DNA of 7,301 bases from Pseudomonadota bacterium (GCA_023425455.1 JAFACP010000252.1:1-7301); one strand, 5' to 3'. Positions 1-6,866 are shown, counted from the first letter of the stretch. A program made the numbers and translations. Notes: generated by a model not told the origin, from the sequence alone.

Positions 1-671
1 AACAGGTTGATGAAGTCCAGATACAGGGTCAGGGCGCCGACGATCGCATACTTACGCAGCATGGAGCCGTCGCGCACGTCAATCTGTTCGCCAATGTTTT
101 TCAGCTTCTGTGTGTGATACGCCGTCAGCCCGACGAATATCACCACCCCGATATAGGTCACGGCCCACATCAGCGCGTCACTCTTCAGCCACAGGTTAAC
201 CAGCGACGCCAGCACAATGCCGATAAGCCCCATAAACAGCATGCTGCCGAAGCCGCTAAGATCGCGCTTAGTGGTGTAGCCATACAGGCTCATCGCGCCG
301 AACATCCCGCCGGTCACCACGAAGGTGCTGGCGATGGAAGAGTAGGTATAGGCGATAAAAATGCTGGAGAGCGTCAGGCCGGTCAGCGCCGAATAGAGCA
401 TAAACAGCGTGGTCGCCATCCCGGCACTGAGCTTATGCACCAGCCCCGACAGGACAAACACCAGCGCCAGTTGAGCAATAATCAGCCCGAAGAAGGTGAT
501 TTTGCTGGAAAAGATAAACATCATCAGATCAGGCGTGTTTGCGGCATACCACGCGATAAACGCGGTGAGCAGCAAACCGACTGTCATCCAGCCATACACC
601 TGAGCCATATACGTCTGCAGCCCGCTGCGGGTCTGCTGTACTATCGAATCGGAACGCGGAAATCGGTCCAT
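1..671 (-). CDS. ybhL: Inner-membrane protein YbhL, BAX inhibitor-1 (TMBIM/UPF0005) family, 3' end cut by window edge
   Basis: An open frame runs from an ATG at 671 to the window edge, giving 223 residues with no stop; E. coli YbhL is about 234 residues, so roughly 11 are missing. The protein starts MDRFPRSDSIVQQ and is very hydrophobic. Likely membrane segments lie near residues 27-45, 57-78, 83-108, 112-131, 143-162, 166-185 and 207 onward, fitting the seven-helix fold. Family landmarks are visible: GYTTKRDLSGFG (131-142) and LYLDFINL (216-223). The family is known for pH-sensitive calcium leak in Bacillus YetJ, but the role of YbhL in enterobacteria is not established. A clear Shine-Dalgarno (GGAG, about 7 nt upstream) supports this start. 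Odd point: residue 186 is His (AYHTQKLK) where I expect Asp (YDTQ). It lies 59 nt downstream of moaE on the same strand, with no terminator seen between them, so read-through from the moa operon is possible. Confidence 0.93.
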   Translation of the reverse strand, partial: MDRFPRSDSIVQQTRSGLQTYMAQVYGWMTVGLLLTAFIAWYAANTPDLMMFIFSSKITFFGLIIAQLALVFVLSGLVHKLSAGMATTLFMLYSALTGLTLSSIFIAYTYSSIASTFVVTGGMFGAMSLYGYTTKRDLSGFGSMLFMGLIGIVLASLVNLWLKSDALMWAVTYIGVVIFVGLTAYHTQKLKNIGEQIDVRDGSMLRKYAIVGALTLYLDFINL

Positions 672-730
672 GATTCACTCCTGATTAAAGTAAACACACA
701 GGTTAAGACTAACACATCTGTCTAAACCCT

Positions 731-1183
731 CTACCAACGACTGGCGGCTTGTTGGTCGCTGTCACGCGACGCTACCCAGCGCTCCCCTTCCGTCGTCGCT
801 TCACGCTTCCAGAACGGCGCTTTGGTTTTAAGGTAATCCATAATGAACTCCCCGGCGGCAAAGGCGCTGCCGCGATGCGCGCTGGTGACGCCGACAAACA
901 CAATTTCTTCCCCGGGACACATTTCCCCAATACGATGGATAACCGTCACCCGTCCGAGCGCCCAGCGGCCGCGCGCCTCTTCGACGATTGCGGCGAGCGA
1001 TTTCTCGGTCATGCCCGGATAGTGCTCCAGCGTCAGCGCCTTCACGCTGTCGCCTGAATTGTGGTTACGCACTTTACCGGTGAAGGTGACGACCGCCCCC
1101 TCTTCATCCCCCTCAGCAAGCCACTGATATTCTGTCCCGACATGAAAACGATCGCGACCTACCAGAATTCGTGTTTCTGCCAT
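731..1183 (-). CDS. moaE: Molybdopterin synthase catalytic (large) subunit MoaE
   Basis: MoaE pairs with MoaD as the heterotetrameric cytoplasmic molybdopterin synthase. It inserts two sulfurs, carried as thiocarboxylate on MoaD, into cPMP to make the molybdopterin dithiolene. The 150 residues match E. coli MoaE in length and along most of the sequence. Conserved positions seen include VTFTGKVRN with Arg39, HR at 103-104, and the lysines 119 (YLKTKAPF) and 126 (WKREAT), which correspond to the catalytic Lys119 and Lys126 of E. coli. The C-terminus is SDQQAASRW. The ATG lies one base after the moaD stop codon, so translation is probably coupled to moaD; the GGGG just before the moaD stop can serve as ribosome-binding site. 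It is the last moa gene of the operon and ends with TAG. Identity is not in doubt. Confidence 0.97.
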   Translation of the reverse strand: MAETRILVGRDRFHVGTEYQWLAEGDEEGAVVTFTGKVRNHNSGDSVKALTLEHYPGMTEKSLAAIVEEARGRWALGRVTVIHRIGEMCPGEEIVFVGVTSAHRGSAFAAGEFIMDYLKTKAPFWKREATTEGERWVASRDSDQQAASRW

Positions 1184-1184
1184 C

Positions 1185-1430
1185 TTAGCCCCCTGTTACC
1201 GGCGGGAAGAAGGCCACTTCATCACCCGCCTGCAGGGGGTGGTCGAAACTCACCAGCGTCTGGTTGACGGCGGCCAGCAATTTGCCCTCTTCCAGCGCCA
1301 GCGCCCAGCGCTCGCTCTGTGCCGCCAGATGAGCACGTAGCGCGGCGACGTTATCAAAAGGGATATCCAGCGTCAGGCTGTCGGTGTTGACCAGCTCACG
1401 AACCTGGGCAAAAAAGAGCACCTTAATCAT
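1185..1430 (-). CDS. moaD: Molybdopterin synthase sulfur-carrier (small) subunit MoaD
   Basis: MoaD is a ubiquitin-fold sulfur carrier. Its C-terminal glycine is adenylated and thiocarboxylated by MoeB plus a sulfurtransferase, and the sulfur is then delivered inside the MoaE complex. The protein here is 81 residues, begins [14 protein letters not shown] and ends FFPPVTGG; the terminal Gly-Gly (80-81) is the functional signature. I chose the ATG at 1430 because it gives exactly the E. coli length. The frame stays open further upstream to 1493, but that extension lies wholly inside moaC and has no family counterpart. The first 8 nt (1423-1430) overlap the end of moaC, with ATGATTAA containing both the moaD start and the moaC stop, a typical translational-coupling arrangement. 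The middle (residues 15-45) is the part most diverged from E. coli; the C-terminal half is nearly identical. Confidence 0.97.
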   Translation of the reverse strand: MIKVLFFAQVRELVNTDSLTLDIPFDNVAALRAHLAAQSERWALALEEGKLLAAVNQTLVSFDHPLQAGDEVAFFPPVTGG

Positions 1431-1908
1431 CACTGTCTGCCTCAAAATCACCCGATTTACCGCCACTTTTCGCCAGCAGACGCAGCGGGCCAATCACCAT
1501 ATCTTTCTGTACGGCCTTACACATATCGTAGATAGTCAGTGCGGCAACAGAGGCCGCCGTCAGCGCCTCCATCTCCACCCCGGTCTTGCCGGTCAAACGG
1601 CAGCATGACTCAATTCGCACCCGGTTATGCGCTGGCTGCGCCTGCAGGTTCACCTCTACCTTGCTGAGCATCAGCGGGTGGCAAAGCGGGATTAACTCCC
1701 AGGTACGTTTCGCCGCCTGGATACCGGCGATGCGGGCGGTGGCGAACACATCGCCTTTGTGATGACGGCCGTCGACGATCATCGCCAGGGTTTCCGGCTG
1801 CATGGTCACGAACGCTTCGGCGCGCGCTTCGCGCACCGTTTCGGCTTTGGCGGAGACATCCACCATATGGGCTTCGCCCGCCGCGTTAATGTGGGTCAGT
1901 TGCGACAT
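1423..1908 (-). CDS. moaC: Cyclic pyranopterin monophosphate synthase MoaC
   Basis: MoaC takes the 3',8-cyclo-GTP made by MoaA and rearranges it to cPMP, completing the first committed step of molybdenum-cofactor synthesis. The 161 residues match E. coli MoaC in length and nearly throughout. Active-site positions known from the family are all present: Lys51 (HHKGD), His77 (LCHPLM), Glu112 and Glu114 (GVEMEAL), Asp128 (YDMCK) and Lys131. The ATG at 1908 lies 3 nt after the moaB stop, and its 3' end overlaps moaD by 8 nt. The ribosome-binding site is weak (A/G-rich AAGAAATAAG over the end of moaB), so coupling to moaB translation is likely. The acidic C-terminal tail (EADSDD) differs slightly from E. 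coli but stays acidic. Confidence 0.97.
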   Translation of the reverse strand: MSQLTHINAAGEAHMVDVSAKAETVREARAEAFVTMQPETLAMIVDGRHHKGDVFATARIAGIQAAKRTWELIPLCHPLMLSKVEVNLQAQPAHNRVRIESCCRLTGKTGVEMEALTAASVAALTIYDMCKAVQKDMVIGPLRLLAKSGGKSGDFEADSDD

Positions 1909-1911
1909 AAC

Positions 1912-2424
1912 TTATTTCTTTAAATGGGGGTGGAAATTACACGGACGGCTTCGGGCGTCCAGCTGCGGCGCGATGATGTTTTCCCAGGCCGTGCGGCAGG
2001 CTTTAGTCGAGCCCGGCATGGCGAAAATCAGGGTGTTGTTCGCCACACCGGCGACCGCGCGCGACTGCAGGGTGGAGGTGCCAATCTCTTCAAACGAGAG
2101 CATACGGAAGAGTTCGCCAAACCCTTCGACCTGACGATCGAACAGCGGGATCAGCGCTTCCGGGGCCTGGTCGCCGGCGGTGAATCCGGTGCCGCCGGTA
2201 ATCAGCACCACCTGAACCTCATCACCGGCGATCCACGCGGAAACCTGGGCGCGAATGGCGTAACGGTTCTCTTTCACTATCGCTTTGGCCACGACGTGAT
2301 GCCCGCTCTCCTGGGCGGCATCGCGCAGCCAGTGGCCTGAAGTATCATCTTCCTCGCCGCGGCGATCGGAAACGGTAAGAATGGCAATACGTGTCGGGAT
2401 AAATTCTGCGCTGACCTGACTCAT
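1912..2424 (-). CDS. moaB: MoaB, MogA/MoaB-family molybdopterin-binding protein
   Basis: The 170 residues match E. coli MoaB end to end, from MSQVSAEFIPTRIAILTVSDRR to NFHPHLKK. It has the MogA/MoaB fold signatures: the N-terminal ILTVSDRR strand, TSG at about 28-30, the molybdopterin-binding loop TGGTGFTAGDQAPEAL, and the later MPGS loop (FAMPGSTKACRTAW). In E. coli the adenylyltransferase step before molybdenum insertion is done by MogA, and MoaB is dispensable, so its exact role is uncertain although it sits in the operon. The ATG at 2424 has an upstream AAGGA about 8 nt away. It follows moaA by 24 nt and precedes moaC by 3 nt. An antisense frame over most of this gene is a shadow. Confidence 0.96.
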   Translation of the reverse strand: MSQVSAEFIPTRIAILTVSDRRGEEDDTSGHWLRDAAQESGHHVVAKAIVKENRYAIRAQVSAWIAGDEVQVVLITGGTGFTAGDQAPEALIPLFDRQVEGFGELFRMLSFEEIGTSTLQSRAVAGVANNTLIFAMPGSTKACRTAWENIIAPQLDARSRPCNFHPHLKK

Positions 2425-2448
2425 CTTCTGGTTCCTTCTTAAGCCTGT

Positions 2449-3438
2449 TTACCCGCCAATGTATGACAGGTTCTGAGTGATCCCGGTGTTGCCCTGGTGC
2501 AGGAAGTGGGTCTGTTTTTTATGCGTCAGAGCTTCGGAAATACGCGCCTCAAGCGCCTGCTGCTGCGCGTCATCTTCCAGCAGATCGCGAAGATTGACTC
2601 CGCCATCGCCGAACAGGCACAGGTGCAGCTTGCCTACGGAGGAGACGCGCAGGCGATTGCAGGTGGCGCAGAAGTCTTTTTCATAAGGCATGATAAGCCC
2701 GATTTCACCGTCGTAATCCGGGTGACAAAAGACCTGCGCCGGGCCGTCGCTACGCTGGCGGATCTGGTGGATCCAGCCGCGTCTCAGCAGCTCGTCGCGC
2801 AGCACCATGCCGGAGATATGGTGGCGACGGAACAGTTCGCTGCCCTCGCCGGTTTCCATCAGTTCAATAAAGCGCAGCTGAATGCGGCGCGGTTTGATCC
2901 ACGCCAGGAAGGTGTCCAGCTGATGATGATTCACATCACGCATCAGAACGGTATTGACTTTGACTTTGTCGAAGCCGGCGGCAAACGCGGCATCGATGCC
3001 GTCCATCACCTGGTGGAATTTATCCTGTCCGGTGATGGCGTGAAACTGGCGGGCATCGAGGCTGTCGACGCTGACGTTAATGGCGGTTAAACCGGCTGCG
3101 CGCCAGGTCGCCACATCGCGGGCCATCCGGTAGCCGTTGGTGGTAACGGCAATCTGCCGGATACGATCGTTTTCGCGGACAGCGGCAATGATGTCAGGAA
3201 AGTCACGACGCAGGGAAGGTTCACCACCGGTAAGACGGATCTTTTCCGTGCCGAGTTCAGCGAATGCGCGCGTCACGCGCCGCACTTCATCGACGGAGAG
3301 AAAGCCGTTATTGGTGACGCTGCCCGGTTTGTAACCATCAGGCAGACAGTAGGTGCAACGGAAGTTGCACACATCGGTTATCGACAGACGTAAGTAAAAG
3401 AACTTACGCGCGAAAGCATCAGTAAGTTGTGAAGCCAT
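2449..3438 (-). CDS. moaA: GTP 3',8-cyclase MoaA (radical SAM)
   Basis: MoaA is a radical S-adenosylmethionine enzyme with two [4Fe-4S] clusters. It turns GTP into 3',8-cyclo-7,8-dihydro-GTP, the first step of molybdenum-cofactor synthesis. At 329 residues it has the E. coli length. The N-terminal cluster motif CNFRCTYC supplies Cys24, 28 and 31; the SAM-binding GGEP is at 71-74; the C-terminal substrate cluster uses Cys257, 260 and 274 (CATCNRLRV...LHLC); and the protein ends in the functionally important Gly-Gly (YIGG). I chose the ATG at 3438 (MASQLTDAF) because it matches the family and has a good Shine-Dalgarno (GGAAAGG) ending about 5 nt upstream. An upstream in-frame extension to 3537 reads through the riboswitch and is not real. 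As the first operon gene it is the direct target of the riboswitch and promoters described upstream. It probably needs low oxygen because of the oxygen-sensitive clusters. Confidence 0.98.
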   Translation of the reverse strand: MASQLTDAFARKFFYLRLSITDVCNFRCTYCLPDGYKPGSVTNNGFLSVDEVRRVTRAFAELGTEKIRLTGGEPSLRRDFPDIIAAVRENDRIRQIAVTTNGYRMARDVATWRAAGLTAINVSVDSLDARQFHAITGQDKFHQVMDGIDAAFAAGFDKVKVNTVLMRDVNHHQLDTFLAWIKPRRIQLRFIELMETGEGSELFRRHHISGMVLRDELLRRGWIHQIRQRSDGPAQVFCHPDYDGEIGLIMPYEKDFCATCNRLRVSSVGKLHLCLFGDGGVNLRDLLEDDAQQQALEARISEALTHKKQTHFLHQGNTGITQNLSYIGG

Positions 3439-3443
3439 GTACA

Positions 3444-3547
3444 CCTTTCCAGATACGGGAGGCACAGTCATTTCTTTCTGTACCCTGGTGGCAAATTCGC
3501 CACGGCCAGAACGCCATATCTTTCGACACAGGCGCAAAGGCTAGAGT
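3444..3547 (-). ncRNA. Molybdenum-cofactor (Moco) riboswitch in the moaA leader
   Basis: The leader closely resembles the E. coli moaA Moco RNA as I recall it, including ACTCTAGCC at its 5' end, GGCCGTG, GCCACCAGGG, AGAAATGACT and CTCCCGTATCTGGAAAGG. Helices visible on the minus strand: GATATGG (3520-3514) with CCGTATC (3458-3452), a 7-bp long-range helix with one U-G pair; GTGGC (3503-3499) with GCCAC (3492-3488), loop of 6; GGTACAG (3484-3478) with CTGTGCC (3467-3461), loop of 10; and CCTTT (3540-3536) with AAAGG (3448-3444), which covers the moaA Shine-Dalgarno. GCGCC (3535-3531) can also pair with GGCGT (3515-3511), overlapping the long-range helix. The family is known to reduce moa expression when cofactor is plentiful. 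Occlusion of the ribosome-binding site is my inference from the last helix. Confidence 0.92.
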
Positions 3548-3551
3548 GTAT

Positions 3552-3569
3552 GTTTTCAAATTTGAAAAC
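3552..3569. repeat. 18-bp perfect palindrome between the proximal moaA promoter region and the riboswitch
   Basis: GTTTTCAAATTTGAAAAC reads identically on both strands. It starts 4 bp upstream of the riboswitch and lies downstream of a possible proximal moaA -10 (TACTAT at 3582-3587, minus). It could be a dimeric-repressor operator, or in RNA a 7-bp A/U-rich hairpin at the 5' end of the moa transcript. I cannot assign it to a known regulator. Confidence 0.5.
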
Positions 3570-3581
3570 GTGGTTAACGGG

Positions 3582-3587
3582 ATAGTA
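3582..3587 (-). promoter_or_regulatory. Possible proximal moaA promoter -10 (TACTAT)
   Basis: TACTAT on the minus strand matches 4 of 6 bases of the sigma-70 -10. No good -35 lies 16-18 bp upstream, as expected if an activator is needed. A start near 3575 would place the ModE operator centre near -58, a plausible activating position. Weak evidence on its own. Confidence 0.25.
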
Positions 3588-3621
3588 GCGCGGAATGTTG
3601 TGCGCCGCCATCACTGCTTTT

Positions 3622-3645
3622 CGCTATATAAATATATATATAGCG
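3622..3645. promoter_or_regulatory. ModE-type operator upstream of moaA
   Basis: Perfect 9-bp inverted arms CGCTATATA (3622-3630) and TATATAGCG (3637-3645) are separated by 6 bp. The 24-bp architecture and TATA-rich arms match known ModE-molybdate operators such as the one at E. coli modA, which has CGTTAT-type arms. ModE is the molybdate-responsive regulator and is known to activate moaA in E. coli, so finding it directly upstream of moaA fits. The site also lies upstream of the divergent ybhK gene, but I see no evidence that it controls ybhK. Confidence 0.75.
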
Positions 3646-3668
3646 TCATGATCATGCATTTTCGCTAC

Positions 3669-3709
3669 AGAATACGCCAAAACAACACTTTCGCATTGAT
3701 ATACGTCAT
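3669..3709 (-). promoter_or_regulatory. Candidate distal moaA promoter with FNR-like site
   Basis: An FNR-like sequence at 3696-3709 reads TTGAT-ATAC-GTCAT on the plus strand: one perfect half-site and one 3-of-5 half-site. On the minus strand a TATTCT (-10-like, 4 of 6) lies at 3669-3674, predicting a start near 3662. That places the FNR-like centre at about -40.5 to -41.5, the classic class II activating position. There is no consensus -35, as usual for such promoters. Anaerobic FNR control of moaA is known in E. coli. The spacing is what makes this credible; the second half-site is poor. Confidence 0.45.
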
Positions 3710-3786
3710 TTCACCGGGTCCGGGGCATCGTCTTTTAGGGGTAGTTAGGTTACTGTTACGCAGTTCGAACCTGATAAGGAATGTGT

Positions 3787-4695
3787 ATGCGCAATCGCAC
3801 TTTTGCGGATCTGGACCGGGTGGTCGCCCTCGGCGGAGGCCACGGTCTGGGAAGGGTTATGTCGTCTCTCTCTTCACTGGGCTCCCGGCTGACGGGGATC
3901 GTCACCACTACCGATAACGGTGGCTCCACGGGGCGGATCCGTCGCGCTGAAGGGGGGATTGCCTGGGGCGATATGCGCAACTGTCTAAACCAGCTCATTA
4001 CCGAGCCCAGCGTCGCGTCGGCCATGTTTGAGTACCGTTTTGCCGGTAACGGCGAGCTTTCCGGGCATAACCTCGGAAATCTGATGTTAAAGGCGCTGGA
4101 CCACCTGAGCGTGCGGCCTCTGGAGGCCATCAACTTAATTCGTAACCTGCTCAGGGTGGACGCGTTCCTGATCCCGATGTCGGAACATCCGGTCGATTTG
4201 ATGGCTATCGATACGGAAGGCCACGAAATCTACGGCGAAGTGAATATTGACCAGCTGACGCTGCCGCCAAAAGAGCTGATGACCTATCCGGCGGTGGCAG
4301 CCACCCGCGAAGCGGTAGAGGCGATTGGCGAGGCCGATTTGATCCTGATTGGCCCCGGCAGCTTTTACACCAGCCTGATGCCGATTTTGCTGGTGAAAGA
4401 GCTGGCGCAGGCGTTACGCCGAACCCCGGCGCCGATGGTATACGTGGGAAATCTCGGGCGAGAACTCAGCCCTGCCGCCGCCAGCCTGACGCTGGCCGAC
4501 AAGCTGAATATGATGGAACAGTACGTCGGCAAGAGAATTATCGACGGCGTGGTAGTCGGACCGAAAGTGGATGTTTCAGGCATTGGCGCGCGGGTGGTGA
4601 TCCAGGAGCCGCTGGAGGCCAGCGATATCAAATACCGCCACGATCGGCACCTGCTGCGCGATGCGCTGGAAAAAGCGCTGCAGGTGCTAGGCTGA
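3787..4695 (+). CDS. ybhK: YbhK, YvcK/GlmR family (CofD-like) putative gluconeogenesis factor
   Basis: This 302-residue cytoplasmic protein matches E. coli YbhK. The family (YvcK/GlmR, structurally related to the CofD 2-phospho-lactate transferase) has a Rossmann-like nucleotide-binding fold. In Bacillus the homologue binds UDP-GlcNAc and supports cell-wall precursor supply during gluconeogenic growth; for YbhK the role is not well defined. Signature loops are present: [10 protein letters not shown] (15-24), [12 protein letters not shown] (41-52), [10 protein letters not shown] (89-98) and [12 protein letters not shown] (188-199). I chose the ATG at 3787 (MRNRTF) over the in-frame ATG at 3781 because the Shine-Dalgarno AAGGA (3776-3780) leaves 6 nt before 3787 but touches 3781, and 302 residues is the E. 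coli length. It is divergent from moaA and convergent with uvrB, whose stop codon is 18 bp away. The C-terminal half (about 150-290) is the part most diverged from E. coli. Confidence 0.95.
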   Translation: MRNRTFADLDRVVALGGGHGLGRVMSSLSSLGSRLTGIVTTTDNGGSTGRIRRAEGGIAWGDMRNCLNQLITEPSVASAMFEYRFAGNGELSGHNLGNLMLKALDHLSVRPLEAINLIRNLLRVDAFLIPMSEHPVDLMAIDTEGHEIYGEVNIDQLTLPPKELMTYPAVAATREAVEAIGEADLILIGPGSFYTSLMPILLVKELAQALRRTPAPMVYVGNLGRELSPAAASLTLADKLNMMEQYVGKRIIDGVVVGPKVDVSGIGARVVIQEPLEASDIKYRHDRHLLRDALEKALQVLG

Positions 4696-4713
4696 CGGCC
4701 AACACTATCCTTC

Positions 4714-6729
4714 TCAGGAGGCGGCAATAAACAGCTCGCGCAGCTGATGGAGCTGATCGCGGATTTGCGCAGCCTCTTCAAACTCCAGATTCTGCGCGTG
4801 CTGCATCATCTGCCCTTCCAGCTCATGAATTTTCTGCTGCAGCGCTTTTGGCGTCAGTGCGACGGTATCCGCCTCCACCACAGGGCGCGCTTTACCGCGT
4901 CCCTTCGCTTTGGTCTTCGCGATGTTCTGACCCAGCGCCAGAATATCGACCACCTTCTTGTTCAGCCCCTGCGGCGTAATGCCATGCTCTTCGTTATAGC
5001 GCTGCTGCTTCTCACGACGCCGCTCCGTTTCACCAATCGCTTTCGCCATTGACGGCGTGATCTTGTCGCCATAGAGGATCGCTTTACCGTTCACGTTACG
5101 CGCGGCGCGGCCAATGGTCTGGATCAACGAGCGCTCCGAGCGCAGGAAGCCCTCTTTGTCCGCGTCCAGAATCGCCACCAGCGACACTTCCGGCATATCC
5201 AGCCCTTCTCGCAGAAGGTTGATGCCCACCAGCACGTCAAATTCGCCCAGACGCAGATCGCGGATAATCTCCATGCGCTCTACGGTATCGATATCGGAGT
5301 GGAGATAGCGCACGCGTTCGCCATGCTCTTCGAGATATTCCGTCAGATCTTCCGCCATCCGCTTGGTCAGCGTGGTCACCAGCACGCGCTCATTAATGGC
5401 GGCGCGGGTCCGGATCTCAGACAGCAGATCGTCCACCTGGGTGGCAACCGGACGGACTTCGATAAGCGGATCAAGCAGGCCCGTCGGACGCACCACCTGG
5501 TCAACCACCTCGTCACCGGATTTTTCCAGTTCGTAGTTACCCGGCGTCGCCGATACATAGATGGTTTGCGGCGCCAGCGCCTCAAACTCTTCAAACTTCA
5601 TTGGACGGTTATCCAGCGCCGACGGCAGGCGGAAACCGTACTCCACCAGCGTCTCTTTGCGGGCGCGGTCGCCACGGTACATACCGCCTATCTGCGGAAT
5701 GGTTACGTGGGATTCGTCGACCACCAGCAGGCCGTCGGCCGGCAGGTAATCAAACAGGGTCGGCGGCGGCTCGCCCGGGCCGCGCCCGGAGAGAAAGCGG
5801 GAGTAGTTCTCAATGCCAGAGCAATAGCCGAGCTCGTTCATCATCTCCAGATCGAACTGGGTTCGCTGGCTCAAGCGCTGCTCTTCCAGCAGCTTGTTAT
5901 TGGCCAGCAGTACCTTGCGCCGTTCAGCCAGCTCGTCTTTGATCTCTTCCATCGCCTGGACGATACGCTCACGCGGCGTAACGTAGTGCGTTTTGGGGTA
6001 GATGGTGAAGCGCGGGATCACGGATTCAACGTGCCCGGTGAGCGGGTCAAACAGCGACAGCCGCTCAACCTCCTCGTCAAACAGCTCAACGCGCAGCGCG
6101 ATATCGTCTGATTCCGCCGGGAAGATATCGATCACCTCGCCGCGCACGCGGAACGTTCCGCGCTGAAACGCCTGGTCGTTGCGGGTGTACTGCAGCTCCG
6201 CCAGCCGACGCAGGATTGCGCGTTGATCGATAATCATCCCCTGGGTGAGGTGCAGCATCATCTTCAGGTACAGATCCGGGTCGCCCAGGCCGTAGATTGC
6301 CGACACAGAGGCCACCACCACCACATCGCGACGCTCAAGCAGCGCCTTGGTTGCCGACAGACGCATCTGCTCGATATGTTCGTTCACCGAGGCGTCTTTC
6401 TCGATAAAGGTGTCCGAGCTCGGCACATAGGCTTCAGGCTGGTAATAGTCGTAATAGGAGACGAAATACTCCACCGCGTTGTCCGGAAAAAACTCCTTCA
6501 TCTCGCCATACAGCTGCGCCGCCAGGGTCTTGTTTGGCGCCAGCACCATCGTGGGACGTTGCAGATCGGCAATCACGTTGGCGATGGTAAAGGTTTTGCC
6601 TGAGCCGGTTACCCCCAGTAACGTCTGGTGCGCCAGCCCGTCCTCCAGCCCCTCTTCCAGACGACGGATCGCCTCCGGCTGGTCACCAGAAGGACGGAAA
6701 GCAGAATTCAGTTTGAACGGTTTACTCAT
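4714..6729 (-). CDS. uvrB: UvrABC system protein B, excision nuclease subunit UvrB
   Basis: UvrB is the damage-verifying subunit of bacterial nucleotide excision repair. It is loaded by UvrA, checks the strand with its beta-hairpin and ATPase, and then recruits UvrC for incision. The 671 residues, two fewer than E. coli, start [17 protein letters not shown]. Features in order: Walker A GVTGSGKT at 39-46 (Lys45); tyrosine-rich beta-hairpin from about 92 ([17 protein letters not shown]); VVDESHV (Walker B-like) near 335; helicase motifs including [24 protein letters not shown] and QTIGRAARN; and the C-terminal UVR coiled-coil domain (about 629-664, [14 protein letters not shown]), which contacts UvrC. 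The two-residue deletion lies just before the UVR domain. I chose the ATG at 6729 rather than the in-frame TTG at 6735: the AGG at 6739-6741 is 9 nt from the ATG but only 3 from the TTG. A LexA box and promoters lie upstream, so SOS induction is expected. Confidence 0.98.
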   Translation of the reverse strand: MSKPFKLNSAFRPSGDQPEAIRRLEEGLEDGLAHQTLLGVTGSGKTFTIANVIADLQRPTMVLAPNKTLAAQLYGEMKEFFPDNAVEYFVSYYDYYQPEAYVPSSDTFIEKDASVNEHIEQMRLSATKALLERRDVVVVASVSAIYGLGDPDLYLKMMLHLTQGMIIDQRAILRRLAELQYTRNDQAFQRGTFRVRGEVIDIFPAESDDIALRVELFDEEVERLSLFDPLTGHVESVIPRFTIYPKTHYVTPRERIVQAMEEIKDELAERRKVLLANNKLLEEQRLSQRTQFDLEMMNELGYCSGIENYSRFLSGRGPGEPPPTLFDYLPADGLLVVDESHVTIPQIGGMYRGDRARKETLVEYGFRLPSALDNRPMKFEEFEALAPQTIYVSATPGNYELEKSGDEVVDQVVRPTGLLDPLIEVRPVATQVDDLLSEIRTRAAINERVLVTTLTKRMAEDLTEYLEEHGERVRYLHSDIDTVERMEIIRDLRLGEFDVLVGINLLREGLDMPEVSLVAILDADKEGFLRSERSLIQTIGRAARNVNGKAILYGDKITPSMAKAIGETERRREKQQRYNEEHGITPQGLNKKVVDILALGQNIAKTKAKGRGKARPVVEADTVALTPKALQQKIHELEGQMMQHAQNLEFEEAAQIRDQLHQLRELFIAAS

Positions 6730-6768
6730 GAACAACGACCTGATGACGAATTAAGCGGCAGGAGTGTA

Positions 6769-6797
6769 ATTTTACTCGCGATGGCCAGGATTGCCAG
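6769..6797 (-). promoter_or_regulatory. uvrB proximal promoter (P1-like)
   Basis: On the minus strand CTGGCA (6797-6792) and TAAAAT (6774-6769) are separated by 17 bp. Four of six -35 bases and five of six -10 bases match the sigma-70 consensus. The same arrangement, with GAGTAAAATTAC around the -10, occurs in E. coli uvrB P1 as I recall it. The predicted start near 6762 gives a short leader. The LexA box ends 8 bp upstream of the -35, so this promoter may escape full LexA repression. Confidence 0.65.
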
Positions 6798-6819
6798 TAA
6801 AAAATACTGGATGTAAAAC
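6791..6819 (+). promoter_or_regulatory. Candidate divergent plus-strand promoter overlapping the LexA box
   Basis: TTGCCA (6791-6796, 5 of 6 to TTGACA), a 17-bp spacer and TAAAAC (6814-6819, 4 of 6 to TATAAT) form a plausible sigma-70 promoter pointing away from uvrB. Its -10 lies wholly inside the LexA box, so LexA should block it. Predicted start is near 6826. Its -35 occupies the same bases as the uvrB P1 -35 on the other strand. Computed by eye only. Confidence 0.35.
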
Positions 6820-6824
6820 CAGTA
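6805..6824. promoter_or_regulatory. LexA (SOS) box of uvrB
   Basis: The sequence TACTGGATGTAAAACCAGTA has CTG-N10-CAG with perfectly inverted TACTGG/CCAGTA ends, the defining LexA operator form. E. coli uvrB has its SOS box in the same place; its right half, read on the uvrB strand as ATCCAGTA, is identical here. Directly after it on the uvrB strand comes TATTTT (6806-6801), aligned with the TATAAT of E. coli P2 but poorer. Confidence 0.92.
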
Positions 6825-6866
6825 GCGTGTCAGGATAGTTAGCCACGCCGTGGGAGGATTAGCGCA

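Noticed and set aside
114..725. A 203-codon plus-strand frame antisense to ybhL
   Set aside because: Rich in His, Gln and Arg with no recognisable domain, and exactly opposite an unambiguous ybhL; a shadow frame.
672..730. Promoter for ybhL in the moaE-ybhL gap (TAGACA as -35)
   Set aside because: TAGACA is 5 of 6 to consensus but no acceptable -10 occurs 15-18 bp downstream.
3439..3537. N-terminal extension of MoaA upstream of MASQLTDAF
   Set aside because: It reads through the riboswitch, has no family counterpart, and the good Shine-Dalgarno points to the ATG at 3438.
3756..3780. GTTCGAAC near 3763 resembles a tRNA T-loop
   Set aside because: No acceptor stem, anticodon arm or D arm can be built around it; a short palindrome by chance.
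3696..3786. Promoter for ybhK
   Set aside because: TTGATA and TACTGT or TTTTAG were tested as -35 and -10; no pair had both acceptable matches and 16-18 bp spacing, so none is reported.
4640..4740. Bidirectional terminator between ybhK and uvrB
   Set aside because: Only 18 bp separate the stops; short stems such as GCGCT/AGCGC exist but no T-tract follows on either strand.
5299..6111. A 270-codon plus-strand frame antisense to uvrB
   Set aside because: The composition (many Arg, Gln, His) is that of a codon-position mirror of uvrB; no start signal or family features.
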